The notes: a model not told the origin generated them from the sequence alone. Numbered from the stretch's first letter, positions 1-9,081 are shown. The stretch is DNA of 64,000 nt from Spiractinospora alimapuensis (GCF_018437505.1 NZ_CP072467.1:1612001-1676000); one strand, 5' to 3'. Made by a program: numbers and translations.

Positions 1-795
1 CTCGTCCATGACGGAGACACGGTCGCGCTTGAGGGGTTCACCCACCTCATTCCGGTCGCTGCGGGACACGAGATCATCCGCCAGCGCCGGCGCGACCTGA
101 CGCTGGTCCGGATGACCCCGGACATCGTCTACGACCAGCTCATCGGCGCCGGATGTGCCGCCAAGCTGGTGTTCTCCTGGGGTGGTAACCCCGGAGTCGG
201 CTCCCTCCACCGCTTCCGGGACGCGATCCAGAACAACTGGCCCCGGCCGCTGGAGATCGAGGAACACAGCCACGCGGGTATGGCCAACCGCTACGTCGCC
301 GGTGCGTCCGGGATTCCCTTCGCGGTCCTGCGCGGATACGTCGGCACCGACCTCGTCGGCCAGACCGCCAACATCAAGCCGATCACCTGCCCCTTCACCG
401 GTGAGTCCCTCACCGCGGTACCGGCCCTGAACCCCGACGTCGCCATCGTGCACGCGCAACGCGCCGACCGTGCGGGCAACGTCCAGATGTGGGGCATCAC
501 CGGGGTACAGAAGGAGGTCGTGCTGGCGGCGCGGCGGGCGCTGGTGACGGTCGAGGAGGTCGTCGACGAGCTGGAGCCCGTTCCCGGCGCGACGATTCTC
601 CCCCATCGGGTCATCTCCGCCGTCGCCGTCGCGCCCAACGGGGCCGCGCCGTCCTATGCTCACGGCTATTACGCCCGGGACAACCAGGCGTACCAGGCGT
701 GGGATCCCATCGGACGGGACCGGGACTCCTTCACCGCGTGGCTCGACTCCGAGGTCCTCGGCTCCGCCGGCGAAAACGCGAAGGGAACGTCATGA
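1..795 (+). CDS. pcaI: 3-oxoadipate CoA-transferase subunit A (5' truncated by window)
   Basis: The frame is open from base 1, so the N-terminus lies outside the window. The product is a class I CoA-transferase alpha subunit. With the next gene it would transfer CoA from succinyl-CoA to 3-oxoadipate, the penultimate step of the beta-ketoadipate pathway in the cytoplasm. The glycine-rich stretch around FSWGGNPGVGS and the segment NVQMWGITG fit the glutaconate/IpdA-like branch better than the short Pseudomonas PcaI type. The stop overlaps the next start (ATGA), which implies translational coupling. Assignment to 3-oxoadipate rests on the downstream pca genes; on sequence alone it could act on another 3-oxo or glutaconate-type acid. 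Confidence 0.85.
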   Translation, partial: LVHDGDTVALEGFTHLIPVAAGHEIIRQRRRDLTLVRMTPDIVYDQLIGAGCAAKLVFSWGGNPGVGSLHRFRDAIQNNWPRPLEIEEHSHAGMANRYVAGASGIPFAVLRGYVGTDLVGQTANIKPITCPFTGESLTAVPALNPDVAIVHAQRADRAGNVQMWGITGVQKEVVLAARRALVTVEEVVDELEPVPGATILPHRVISAVAVAPNGAAPSYAHGYYARDNQAYQAWDPIGRDRDSFTAWLDSEVLGSAGENAKGTS

Positions 796-1547
796 GCACA
801 GAGAACCAGTGGTCCTCCGACGAGATCATGACGGTCACCGCCTCCCGCGCGCTGGTCGGTGACGCCGCGTGCTTCGTGGGAATCGGGCTGCCGAGCACGG
901 CCGCGAACCTGGCCCGTCGCACGCACGCGCCGGACCTGTGGCTGATCTACGAGTCGGGCACGCTGGGCGCCAAGCCCGAGACGCTCCCCCTGTCCATCGG
1001 GGACGGGATCCTCGCCGAGACCGCCGACACAGTCGTCCCGGTCCCGGAGGTCTTCAACTACTGGCTGCAGCCGGGCCGCATCGACGTCGGTTTCCTCGGC
1101 GCCGCACAACTGGACAGGTTCGGCAACATCAACACCACCGTGATCGGCGACTACGCCGATCCGAAGGTACGTCTCCCCGGAGCCGGCGGGGCACCCGAGA
1201 TCGCCGCGAACTGCCGTGAGGTCATGGTCATCGTGCGCCAGAGCCGACGCACGTTCGTGGAGAAGGTGGACTTCGTGACGTCCGTCGGGTTCGGGAACGG
1301 AGCTGGCGACCGAGAGCGGCTCGGACTTCGTGGCGCGGGCCCCACACGCGTCATCACCGACCTCGGGGTCCTGGAACCCGACCCCGAAACCCGGGAGCTT
1401 ACGCTGGTCACGGTGCACCCCGGCATCGATGTGGATGACGTACGCGCGGCCACCGGCTGGGAACTCGCCGTATCACCCGACCTGACGACGACCACACCGC
1501 CGTCCGACGAGGAGCTCGCCGTTCTGCGAGTCCTCACCGGCAAGTAG
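792..1547 (+). CDS. pcaJ: 3-oxoadipate CoA-transferase subunit B
   Basis: Beta subunit of the same CoA-transferase, 251 residues. The start is the ATG that overlaps the pcaI stop by four bases; a longer reading upstream would run through pcaI. Glu54 lies in the motif LIYESGTLGAKP at the position expected for the catalytic glutamate that forms the glutamyl-CoA intermediate in glutaconate CoA-transferase-type enzymes. This differs from the SENG motif of SCOT-type PcaJ. pcaF follows after 10 bp, so I, J and F form one transcript that converts 3-oxoadipate to succinyl-CoA plus acetyl-CoA. The substrate is inferred from context. Confidence 0.85.
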   Translation: MSTENQWSSDEIMTVTASRALVGDAACFVGIGLPSTAANLARRTHAPDLWLIYESGTLGAKPETLPLSIGDGILAETADTVVPVPEVFNYWLQPGRIDVGFLGAAQLDRFGNINTTVIGDYADPKVRLPGAGGAPEIAANCREVMVIVRQSRRTFVEKVDFVTSVGFGNGAGDRERLGLRGAGPTRVITDLGVLEPDPETRELTLVTVHPGIDVDDVRAATGWELAVSPDLTTTTPPSDEELAVLRVLTGK

Positions 1548-1557
1548 GGGCAGCCCC

Positions 1558-2733
1558 ATGACAGAGACCTTCATCCTCGACGCGGTACGCACCCCGTTCG
1601 GCAAGTACGGCGGTGCCCTTTCCGGTGAACGCCCCGACGACCTCGCCGCGCACGTGGTCCGCGCGCTCGTCGACCGCTCTCCCGACCTGGACCCCGCGAC
1701 GATCGACGACATCCTGCTCGGAGACGCGAACGCCGCGGGAGAGGACAACCGTGACGTCGCACGGATGGCCGGCCTGCTGGCGGGGCTGCCCACCAGCGTG
1801 CCGGGAGCCACGGTGAACCGGCTTTGCGGGTCCGGGATGGAGGCCGCCATCGCGGCCAACCGCGCGATCGCCGTCGGCGACGCCTCGCTCATGATCGCCG
1901 GTGGTGTGGAGTCGATGAGTCGCGCCCCCTGGGTCATGCCCAAGCCCCCCAAGGGCTTCCCCGCCGGGAACGCCACCATGTACTCCACCACCCTCGGCTG
2001 GCGAATGGTGAACCCGAGCATGCCCGAGCGGTGGACCATCTCCCTGGGGGAGAGCACCGAGCACCTCGCGGAGCTCAACGGCATCGGCCGCGCGGAGCAG
2101 GACGCCTTTGCCCTGGCCAGCCAGGAGAAGGCCGCCGCCGCGTGGGCGGCCAAGTCCTTCGACGCGGAGGTCGTCGCGATCCCCGGGGTGGACCTCGCCC
2201 GGGACGAGAGCATCCGGGACACCTCCATGGAGAAGTTGGCGACCCTGAAGCCGGCGTTCCGCGCCGAGGGCACGGTCACGGCCGGGAACGCGTCCCCCCT
2301 GACCGACGGTGCCGCCGCGCTCCTCCTGGGCGACGAGTCCGCCGTCAAGGCGACCGGGAGACAACCCCTCGCCCGGATCGTCAGCCGGGGCGTGGCAGGG
2401 GTAGACCCCGACGTCTTCGGGATCGGCCCCGTCGAGGCGGCGAACATGGCCCTGCGCCGCGCGGGAATCGGTTGGGACGACCTGGCGGTCGTCGAGCTCA
2501 ACGAGGCGTTCGCCGCGCAGTCGTTGGCCTGCCTGAAGCACTGGCCGGACCTCGACCCCGCCATCGTGAACCCCAACGGGGGCGCGATCGCCATCGGTCA
2601 TCCGCTCGGGGCGTCCGGGGCCCGGGTGCTGGGCACACTCGCCCACCAGTTGCACCGGCGTGGCGGCGGGTGGGGGCTCGCCGCGATCTGCATCGGTGTC
2701 GGCCAAGGACTCGCCGTCGTTCTGCACGTCTAA
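1558..2733 (+). CDS. pcaF: 3-oxoadipyl-CoA thiolase (acetyl-CoA acyltransferase)
   Basis: Thiolase of 391 residues, the normal family length. It would cleave 3-oxoadipyl-CoA to acetyl-CoA and succinyl-CoA, the last step of the beta-ketoadipate pathway. The acylated cysteine is Cys90 in NRLCGSGMEA. The C-terminal signature GGAIAIGHPLGASGAR holds the catalytic His, and CIGVGQGLAV near the end holds the second Cys. A purine-rich site in GGGGCAGCCCC precedes the ATG. It sits between pcaJ and pcaH in the same direction. A general acetyl-CoA acetyltransferase is possible from sequence, but the neighbours point to PcaF. Confidence 0.93.
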   Translation: MTETFILDAVRTPFGKYGGALSGERPDDLAAHVVRALVDRSPDLDPATIDDILLGDANAAGEDNRDVARMAGLLAGLPTSVPGATVNRLCGSGMEAAIAANRAIAVGDASLMIAGGVESMSRAPWVMPKPPKGFPAGNATMYSTTLGWRMVNPSMPERWTISLGESTEHLAELNGIGRAEQDAFALASQEKAAAAWAAKSFDAEVVAIPGVDLARDESIRDTSMEKLATLKPAFRAEGTVTAGNASPLTDGAAALLLGDESAVKATGRQPLARIVSRGVAGVDPDVFGIGPVEAANMALRRAGIGWDDLAVVELNEAFAAQSLACLKHWPDLDPAIVNPNGGAIAIGHPLGASGARVLGTLAHQLHRRGGGWGLAAICIGVGQGLAVVLHV

Positions 2734-2750
2734 CCTTCGAGGAGGCCCCC

Positions 2751-3530
2751 ATGGCAGCGACACCGGAGCACCCACCGTCGCCGGCTGGTACGACCAGGAC
2801 CCCGAACGGGCTCGTGGTACCGGGTTACCAGCGCGACGGCAGGTCACACCCCCCACTGGACTACCCCGGATACCGCAGCACGTCCCTGCGGCATCCCAAG
2901 CAGCCACTCGTCCTGCTCCCCCACATGTTGACCGAGGTCACCAATCCCGTGTACGGCGAGTCGGCCGTCCGGGAGCTGGACAACGACCTCACCCGGCAGC
3001 ACGAGGGCGAACCACTCGGCCAGCGCATCATCGTGCACGGCCAGGTCCGCGACTCCGGCGGCTCGCCCGTTCCCCACACTCTGGTCGAAATCTGGCAGGC
3101 CAACGCCGGGGGACGCTATCGGCACGTCGGTGACCAGTGGCCCTCGCCGCTCGACCCGAACTTCAGCGGCTCGGGGAGGACCATCACCGACGCCGACGGC
3201 CGGTACCGGTTCACCACGATCCAGCCTGGTATCTACCCGTGGAAGAACCACGCCAACGCCTGGCGCCCCGCGCACATCCACTTCTCCTTGTTCGGGCAGG
3301 CGTTCACCCAGCGGCTCGTCACCCAGATGTACTTCCCGCAGGATCCGTTGTTCTTCCAGGATCCGATGTGGAACTCGATTCCCGACGCGGCCGCGCGGGA
3401 ACGACTCGTCGCACGGTTCGACTACGAGAACACCGAGGAAGAGTGGGCGCTCGCCTACGAGTGGGACATCGTCCTGCGCGGTCGCGAGCAGACCCCGTTC
3501 GAGGACGAGGACGAGGACGACGAGGCATGA
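2751..3530 (+). CDS. pcaH: Protocatechuate 3,4-dioxygenase beta subunit
   Basis: Non-haem Fe(III) intradiol dioxygenase subunit, 259 residues. With PcaG it opens protocatechuate to 3-carboxy-cis,cis-muconate. The expected iron ligands are visible: Tyr123 (GGRYRH), Tyr162 (GIYPW), and His175 and His177 (AHIHFS). The ATG follows a strong GGAGG site; longer frames upstream overlap pcaF and are not real. Its stop overlaps the pcaG start (ATGA), as usual for subunits made in equal amounts. The last residues form a run of Glu/Asp (FEDEDEDDEA), an acidic tail that seems specific to this protein. Confidence 0.96.
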   Translation: MAATPEHPPSPAGTTRTPNGLVVPGYQRDGRSHPPLDYPGYRSTSLRHPKQPLVLLPHMLTEVTNPVYGESAVRELDNDLTRQHEGEPLGQRIIVHGQVRDSGGSPVPHTLVEIWQANAGGRYRHVGDQWPSPLDPNFSGSGRTITDADGRYRFTTIQPGIYPWKNHANAWRPAHIHFSLFGQAFTQRLVTQMYFPQDPLFFQDPMWNSIPDAAARERLVARFDYENTEEEWALAYEWDIVLRGREQTPFEDEDEDDEA

Positions 3531-4102
3531 GCGCGACTTCGCAGACCACCCCCTCCCAGACCGTCGGCCCCTACCTGCACATCGGGCTTCCCTGGGACGG
3601 TGGGCCCTACGCCGCCGACGCGGACGCTCCGAACGCCTTCTGGATCCGTGGAACCGTCTACGACGGTGAGGGGACGCCGGTGCGGGACGCCCTCATCGAG
3701 ACCTGGCAGGCCGACCCCGACGGCAGGTTCAACCATCCCGACGACCCACGCGGGGCCATGACCTATCCGGGCTTCCGTGGCTTCGCCCGCTCCGACACCC
3801 GTGACGGTGGTGCGTACGCGGTACGCACGCTCAAGCCGGGTGTGGTGCCCGGCCCGGCGGGCCCACAGGCACCACACATCGACGTCTCGGTGTTCGCCCG
3901 CGGCATGCTGCACCGCGTGGTGACGCGGATCTACTTCCCCGAGGAGGTCGAGGCGAACGCCAGCGACCCGGTACTGTCCGCGATCACCGAGGAGGACGCC
4001 CGCGCCACCCTCGTCGCGACGAAGGCCGACGACGGGTACACCTTCGATATCCGGATCCAGGGTGGACCAACGGGGCGTGAGACGGTGTTCTTCGACATCT
4101 AG
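3527..4102 (+). CDS. pcaG: Protocatechuate 3,4-dioxygenase alpha subunit
   Basis: Partner of PcaH, 191 residues. It has the intradiol dioxygenase beta-sandwich signatures (SQTVGPYLHIGLPW at the N-terminus, then ALIETWQADPDGR) but lacks the full iron-ligand set: the region matching HIHFS reads APHIDVSVF. In the known alpha-beta enzyme the alpha subunit shapes the active site while iron is bound by beta. The start is the ATG overlapping the pcaH stop. A 93-bp gap separates it from pcaB. Confidence 0.95.
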   Translation: MSATSQTTPSQTVGPYLHIGLPWDGGPYAADADAPNAFWIRGTVYDGEGTPVRDALIETWQADPDGRFNHPDDPRGAMTYPGFRGFARSDTRDGGAYAVRTLKPGVVPGPAGPQAPHIDVSVFARGMLHRVVTRIYFPEEVEANASDPVLSAITEEDARATLVATKADDGYTFDIRIQGGPTGRETVFFDI

Positions 4103-4195
4103 CCCGGATGACCGGCACGTCGTCCTGCACCGCGCGAGCCGGAGTACACGGCAGTTTTCGAGGACCACGGCGAGAAGGGTACGGACACCGCGACG

Positions 4196-5545
4196 ATGAC
4201 CGAGGGACTGTTCGGCGGCGTGCTGGCTCGCGGCGACGTCGTCGCCGCCGTCACCGACGACGCCTGGGTACGGGCCATGCTGGACAGTGAGGCGGCCCTC
4301 GCTCGCGCGCTGTCCCGGCTCGGACTGATCGACGCCCCCGTGGCGCGTGTGATCGAGGCGGTGTGCGAGGTGGCCGAGGTCGACCCGGCGGCGATCGGCG
4401 TGGCCGCGGCGGGCGGTGGCAACCCCGTGATTCCTCTCGTCAAGGAGCTCACGACGGCGGTGGCCTCCCGGGACGCCGCGGCCGCCCGATACGTCCACTA
4501 CGGTGCCACCAGCCAGGACATCATGGACACCGCGGCCATGTTGGTGACGTGCCGGGCGATCGACGCGATCCTGGGAGAGGCCCACACCCTCGCCATGGAC
4601 CTCGCGCTCCTCGCCGCCCGCCACCGGGACACCCCGATGGCGGGCCGAACGCTGCTCCAGCAGGCCCTGCCGACGACGTTCGGCGTCGTGGTCGGCGGGT
4701 GGCTGGAAGCCATCGGCTCGGCCGCCGCGAACCTCCGAGCGACCAAGGACCGGTGTCGCGCGGCGCAGCTCGGCGGCGCGGCCGGCACGCTCGCGTCCCT
4801 CGGGACCGACGGCGTCGCCCTCTCCGCGGCGTTCGCCGAGGAGACCGGGCTCATCGAACCGGTACTGCCGTGGCACACCGACCGCGGGAGAGTCCTCGAC
4901 ATCGCTGGATCCCTGGCCACACTGGCGGGAGCGGTGGGCAAACCGGCCCGCGACATCACCCTCCTCGCCCAGACCGAGGTCGGTGAGCTGTCCGAGGTCG
5001 CCGGGGCGGGGGTCGGTGGCTCCTCCACCCTGCCGCACAAACGCAACCCGGTCGCAGCGGTGTCCACCCTCGCCAACACCAAACAGACCCCGGGACTCGT
5101 GGCGACGATTCTCGCCACCTCTGAGCAGGAGCACCAGCGGGCCGCCGGCGCCTGGCACAGCGAGTGGATCCCGTTGCGGGACCTGCTGCTGCGCACCGGG
5201 TCGGGCGTCGCGTGGCTTCGGACCAGCGTCGAGCGTCTCCACGTCGACGCCGCCCGGATGCGCGCCAACCTCGACGCCACCGGGGGCGCGCTCCTCGCCG
5301 AGCACGTAACCAGCGACCTGACGCCCGAACTCGGGCGGCTGGCGGCCCACGAGCTCGTCACCGAGGCCTGTTCCACCGCCCTGGACCGCGGCGCCGACCT
5401 GGCCGCGGTCCTGGCCGACCGTCTGCGCGGCCACCGTACGCACCAACAGATCACCGCGCTGCTCGCACCCGAGAGTTACCTGGGCAGCGCCGGCGCGTTC
5501 ACCGACCGTGCCCTGGCTCGGCACCACCAGCGGACCGAGGAGTAG
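4196..5545 (+). CDS. pcaB: 3-carboxy-cis,cis-muconate cycloisomerase
   Basis: Fumarase/aspartase superfamily enzyme of 449 residues. It would lactonise 3-carboxymuconate to 4-carboxymuconolactone. The superfamily signature GSSTLPHKRNPV is intact, with the mobile loop serine, and ATSQDIMDTA is the second conserved block. The ATG is preceded by a purine-rich stretch (GAGAAGGG) further upstream rather than an ideal ribosome site. pcaD follows two bases after the stop. Adenylosuccinate or argininosuccinate lyases share the fold, but the pca context and the N-terminal LFGGVLARG favour PcaB. Confidence 0.93.
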   Translation: MTEGLFGGVLARGDVVAAVTDDAWVRAMLDSEAALARALSRLGLIDAPVARVIEAVCEVAEVDPAAIGVAAAGGGNPVIPLVKELTTAVASRDAAAARYVHYGATSQDIMDTAAMLVTCRAIDAILGEAHTLAMDLALLAARHRDTPMAGRTLLQQALPTTFGVVVGGWLEAIGSAAANLRATKDRCRAAQLGGAAGTLASLGTDGVALSAAFAEETGLIEPVLPWHTDRGRVLDIAGSLATLAGAVGKPARDITLLAQTEVGELSEVAGAGVGGSSTLPHKRNPVAAVSTLANTKQTPGLVATILATSEQEHQRAAGAWHSEWIPLRDLLLRTGSGVAWLRTSVERLHVDAARMRANLDATGGALLAEHVTSDLTPELGRLAAHELVTEACSTALDRGADLAAVLADRLRGHRTHQQITALLAPESYLGSAGAFTDRALARHHQRTEE

Positions 5546-5547
5546 AC

Positions 5548-6327
5548 ATGTCCGACGCGACGGCCATCGATGTGGACTTCTCCGTCGAGGGACCGCCCAA
5601 CGCCCCCGTGCTCGTCCTGAGCGGGTCGCTCGGCAGTACACGGGCGATGTGGCAACCACAGGTGGACGCCCTGTCCGCCGACCTGCGCGTCGTGACCTAC
5701 GATGCTCGTGGCCACGGCGCCTCACCCGTCCCCGTCGGCCCCTACACCATCGCCGACTTCGGGGCCGACCTCCTGCGGCTGCTGGACCGTCTCGACGTGG
5801 AACGGGCCCACGTCGCCGGCCTCTCCCTGGGCGGGATGACCGGAATGTGGACCGCCGCACACGCCCCCGAACGTGTCGATCGGCTCGTGTTGCTGTGCAC
5901 CTCCGCCCTCCTGGGGCCCCCGGAGGGCTGGGCGCAGCGGGCGGAGACGGTCACCGCCGCCGGATCGAGCGACGCCGTGGCGGGCGCCGTCGTCACCCGT
6001 TGGTTCACCGACGGTTACGCGAAGGCCCACCCCGAGGCCGTCGCACGGATGCGCGACATGATCGCCGCCACGCCGCCCGCCGGGTACGCCGCGTCCTGCC
6101 GCGCGATCGAGACGATGGACCTTCGGCCGGATCTCCCCAGGATCACGGCACCGACCCTCGTCCTCGCCGGTGCGCAGGATCCCGCCACCCCGCCCGCGCA
6201 CCTGCGCGCCATCGCCGAGGCGATCCCCGGCTCCCGCCTGGAGACCGTCGACCCGGGTGCCCACCTGGCGAGTTGGGAGTCCGCCGGCACGGTGAACGCG
6301 CTGTTGCGGTCCCACCTGCTCGAGTGA
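5548..6327 (+). CDS. pcaD: 3-oxoadipate enol-lactonase
   Basis: Alpha/beta-hydrolase of 259 residues that would hydrolyse 3-oxoadipate enol-lactone to 3-oxoadipate. The catalytic triad can be placed as Ser93 (GLSLGG), Asp211 (GAQDPATPP) and His239 (PGAHLAS). The N-terminal segment VLSGSLGSTRAMW with YDARGHGAS is typical of PcaD. The ATG lies two bases after the pcaB stop. In many actinomycetes PcaD and PcaC are fused as PcaL; here they are separate genes with about 120 bp between them. Confidence 0.93.
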   Translation: MSDATAIDVDFSVEGPPNAPVLVLSGSLGSTRAMWQPQVDALSADLRVVTYDARGHGASPVPVGPYTIADFGADLLRLLDRLDVERAHVAGLSLGGMTGMWTAAHAPERVDRLVLLCTSALLGPPEGWAQRAETVTAAGSSDAVAGAVVTRWFTDGYAKAHPEAVARMRDMIAATPPAGYAASCRAIETMDLRPDLPRITAPTLVLAGAQDPATPPAHLRAIAEAIPGSRLETVDPGAHLASWESAGTVNALLRSHLLE

Positions 6328-6450
6328 CCCTGCCGCGGTGGAGACCCCGGCCCGGTGAGCGCCCACCGCCACGGCAGCGACCAGCCATCACACCTGTCCA
6401 CCGACGCGGTCGAACCCGTCAGTGCGTCAGCGCGCCCCTATGGAGAAACC

Positions 6451-6858
6451 ATGAGTCACAGCCCCAACGACGGCCCCACCACAGGGGACGCGGACCGACA
6501 CGCGGCGGGCATGCGGGTCCGCCGGGAGGTTCTCGGCTCCGACCACGTCGACCGTGCCGAGGCGAAGAAGACCGAGTTCACCGAGGACTTCCAGAACCTG
6601 ATCACCCGGTACGCCTGGGGCGAGATCTGGACCAGCGACGGGCTCGACCGCCGCACCCGTAGCTGCATGGTGCTCACCGCCCTCACCGCCCTCGGGCACT
6701 GGGAGGAGCTCGCCATGCACGTCCGGGCCGCTGTGCGCAACGGGCTCAGTAGGGACGAGATCCGCGAGGTGTTCATGCAGGCCGCCATCTACTGCGGTGT
6801 CCCCGCGGCCAACCGCGCCTTCGCGGTGGCCCAGCCCATTCTGGACGAGACCGACTGA
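6451..6858 (+). CDS. pcaC: 4-carboxymuconolactone decarboxylase
   Basis: Carboxymuconolactone decarboxylase family protein, 135 residues. It would decarboxylate 4-carboxymuconolactone to the enol-lactone used by PcaD. The core GEIWTSDGLDRRTRS and the block GLSRDEIREVFMQAAIYCG are the usual family signatures; there is no CxxC as in AhpD peroxidases. The ATG at 6451 is chosen because homology begins near it, although the frame is open from 6355. It stands alone after a gap of about 120 bp, where PcaL-type fusions would be continuous. Confidence 0.93.
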   Translation: MSHSPNDGPTTGDADRHAAGMRVRREVLGSDHVDRAEAKKTEFTEDFQNLITRYAWGEIWTSDGLDRRTRSCMVLTALTALGHWEELAMHVRAAVRNGLSRDEIREVFMQAAIYCGVPAANRAFAVAQPILDETD

Positions 6859-6902
6859 CTAGTCGCCCCTCCCCCTGATCCTCGTCGTCGAAGGAGAACC
6901 GA

Positions 6903-8078
6903 GTGCGTACCCGTGTTGGAATCATTGGCGCCGGCCCCGCCGGTCTCCTGCTGTCCCACCTGCTCCATCGCGCTGGGGTGGAGTCGGTCGTCCTGGAGAG
7001 CCGGGACCGCGAGTACGTACAGAACCGCCAGCGTGCCGGTGTGGTCGAACACGGGGTCGCCGAGGTCCTGCGCGCGACCGGGCTCGGGGGGCGGATGGAC
7101 GCCGAGGGGTTCGTCCACGACGGTATCGAGCTGCGCTTCGACGGTCACGGGTTCCGGGTCGACTTTCCCGCCTTGACCGGTCGTAACGTCGTCATCTGGC
7201 CGCAGACCGAGATCGTGAAGGACCTGATCGCCCAACGGTTGGCGGACGGCGGCGCGATCGAGTTCGGTGCCAAGGCGACCTCGATCGAGGGGGCGACCAC
7301 GGACCGGCCGCGCGTCCGCTTCCTGCGGGGGGATACCGAGGAGGTCCTGGACTGCGACGTCGTCGTCGCCTGCGACGGGTTCCACGGCATCGGCCGGCAG
7401 GCCCTTCCCGAGGACGTCATCCAGACCTACGACCGCGTGTATCCCTTTAGCTGGCTGGGCATCCTCGCCGACGTCCCGCCGTCCTACGAGGAACTGATCT
7501 ACGCCAACCACGAGCGCGGCTTCGCTCTGGGCAGCATGCGGTCCTCGGAGGTGAGCCGGCTCTACCTCCAGGTCCCCAACGACGACAGCGCGGACAACTG
7601 GAGCGACGAGCAGATCTGGGACGAACTCTCCGCCCGGTTCGCGCTGCGGGACAGCGACTGGTCCCTCGCCCGAGGGACCATCACCGACAAGTCCATCACC
7701 CCGATGCGGAGCTTCGTCACCGAGCCCATGCGGCACGGACGCCTGTTCCTCGCCGGCGACGCCGCCCACATCGTGCCGCCCACCGGGGCCAAGGGCCTGA
7801 ACCTGGCGATGCGCGATGTCACCCTGCTCAGCGAGGCACTGACCGCGTACTTCGGCTCCGGCGACGAGACCGGCCTCAACTCATACTCCGCCGACGCCCT
7901 ACGGCGCGTGTGGCGCGCGGAGCACTTCTCGTACTGGATGACGACCCTGCTGCACCGCGCCGGAGATCGGGACCCCTTCGACCACAAGCTGCAGTTGTCC
8001 CACCTGCACTTCATCGCGGGCTCCACCGCCGCCGCCACCCAACTCGCGGAGAACTACACCGGCCTGCCGAGCGTGTGA
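6903..8078 (+). CDS. pobA: 4-hydroxybenzoate 3-monooxygenase
   Basis: FAD-dependent aromatic hydroxylase of 391 residues, the usual PobA length. It converts 4-hydroxybenzoate plus NAD(P)H and O2 to protocatechuate, feeding the upstream pca genes. The Rossmann motif GAGPAG is at residues 9-14. The flavin segment GDAAHIVPPTGAKGLNLAM and the early RAGVVEHG are diagnostic of PobA. The start is GTG with GAAGGAGAACC upstream. It is the last gene of the catabolic operon. The regulator (PcaR/PobR type) is not next to it and may lie upstream of the window. Confidence 0.95.
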   Translation: MRTRVGIIGAGPAGLLLSHLLHRAGVESVVLESRDREYVQNRQRAGVVEHGVAEVLRATGLGGRMDAEGFVHDGIELRFDGHGFRVDFPALTGRNVVIWPQTEIVKDLIAQRLADGGAIEFGAKATSIEGATTDRPRVRFLRGDTEEVLDCDVVVACDGFHGIGRQALPEDVIQTYDRVYPFSWLGILADVPPSYEELIYANHERGFALGSMRSSEVSRLYLQVPNDDSADNWSDEQIWDELSARFALRDSDWSLARGTITDKSITPMRSFVTEPMRHGRLFLAGDAAHIVPPTGAKGLNLAMRDVTLLSEALTAYFGSGDETGLNSYSADALRRVWRAEHFSYWMTTLLHRAGDRDPFDHKLQLSHLHFIAGSTAAATQLAENYTGLPSV

Positions 8079-8180
8079 GCGTAGCGCCGAACCGACGACT
8101 ATGCCACGACTCCGTGGGGGTGAGCTATCGGTCGGTTACAGTTTCGGTGACCGCAGGTGTTTCACCTCCACGGAGCTCCC

Positions 8181-8885
8181 ATGCGCACGTGTCCCGTTTG
8201 TGGGTCCAACGACTCGCTCGTCAGCGTTCCCGGGGTCGTCGCCCAGGGGACACAGCACAGCCACGGCGGCGGAGTCTCCCACGGCCGTGCCTACGGCTGG
8301 AACGGCTATCAGTTCAGTACGCGGACCAACCACGCCTATCACTCCACGTCGTCGACGGAACTGGCGGCCGCACTGTCCTTCCCTCGCGTGCCCGCGCCTC
8401 TCCCCTACGGACGGGTGGGGATCGTGGTGTTCTTCGCCGGCTCCGCGGGCGCGGGGAGCGAGGGTGTCGGCATCGCGGTGTTCAACACCGTCGCTATCGG
8501 TGTCCCCTTCGCGCTCTCCCTGGGCTTCGCCGGGTTGGTCCTGTCCGGGCGCTGGGCGAGCTGGGGTCGGGCCATCGTCGCCTTCGTCGCCGCGATGGTC
8601 ACCTTCGTGACGGGAGCGACCATGCTGTTGCGGGCCGTCGACGGAGTGCGGCCACCGGCGGGACTGATGACCACGGTCATGGCGCTCCTTTTCCTCCTCG
8701 GCATCGCGATCATGATCGTGGGCTGGCGGGAACGCCGGACCCACCGCCGTGCCCTCGCGCAGCAGCGACGCGCCTACCAACTGTGGCAGGGGCTCTACTA
8801 CTGCGCCCGGGACCACGTGGTCCTCGAGCCCGAGAGCGGTCGCTACGGATCTCCCCAGGACGTGGGCGAGCTGATCTATCCGTAG
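8181..8885 (+). CDS. Zinc-ribbon membrane protein of unknown function
   Basis: Unrecognised protein of 234 residues. It begins with a zinc-ribbon-like half (CPVCGSN). Three or four hydrophobic segments follow in the middle, the last ending near MIVGWRERR. A conserved-looking tail reads WQGLYYCARDHVVLEPESG, which could supply the other half of a zinc ribbon. The ATG at 8181 is preferred over 8157 because GGAG lies five bases upstream of it. It follows pobA by about 100 bp but has no evident metabolic link. The function is unknown; proteins of this layout are common in actinobacteria, which I state from general knowledge. Confidence 0.75.
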   Translation: MRTCPVCGSNDSLVSVPGVVAQGTQHSHGGGVSHGRAYGWNGYQFSTRTNHAYHSTSSTELAAALSFPRVPAPLPYGRVGIVVFFAGSAGAGSEGVGIAVFNTVAIGVPFALSLGFAGLVLSGRWASWGRAIVAFVAAMVTFVTGATMLLRAVDGVRPPAGLMTTVMALLFLLGIAIMIVGWRERRTHRRALAQQRRAYQLWQGLYYCARDHVVLEPESGRYGSPQDVGELIYP

Positions 8886-8972
8886 TCCGGACGCACGCAA
8901 CCATGCTCCGATGACTCAACCATGCTGGCTGACCGCGGTGTTCGGACGCGCCATCACCCGCGGCGTCCCGAC

Positions 8973-9001
8973 AAAAAAGCCAGACCCGGAGGTCTGGCTT
9001 T
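8973..9001 (-). terminator. Intrinsic terminator of tRNA-Asn
   Basis: An 11-bp perfect stem (8976-8986 with 8991-9001) encloses the tetraloop CGGA and is followed on the minus strand by a run of six T. It lies eight bases beyond the 3' end of the minus-strand tRNA. This is a textbook factor-independent terminator, and the clearest in the window. Confidence 0.9.
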
Positions 9002-9008
9002 GGGATGG

Positions 9009-9081
9009 CTCCTGCGACTGGACTCGAACCAGTAACCTGCCGGTTAACAGCCGGCTGCTCTGCCGATTGAGCTACGCAGGA
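9009..9081 (-). tRNA. tRNA-Asn (anticodon GTT)
   Basis: The minus-strand sequence folds into a canonical 73-nt cloverleaf: 7-bp acceptor stem TCCTGCG/CGCAGGA, D-stem GCTC/GAGC, anticodon stem GCCGG/CCGGC with loop CTGTTAA (anticodon GTT), and T-arm ACTGG/CCAGT with loop TTCGAGT. The discriminator base is G. CCA is not encoded. Confidence 0.97.

Noticed and set aside
3455-5860. 801-codon minus-strand frame across pcaG-pcaB-pcaD
   Set aside because: It is antisense to three well-supported genes. The product is low-complexity Arg/Gly-rich sequence typical of high-GC shadow frames.
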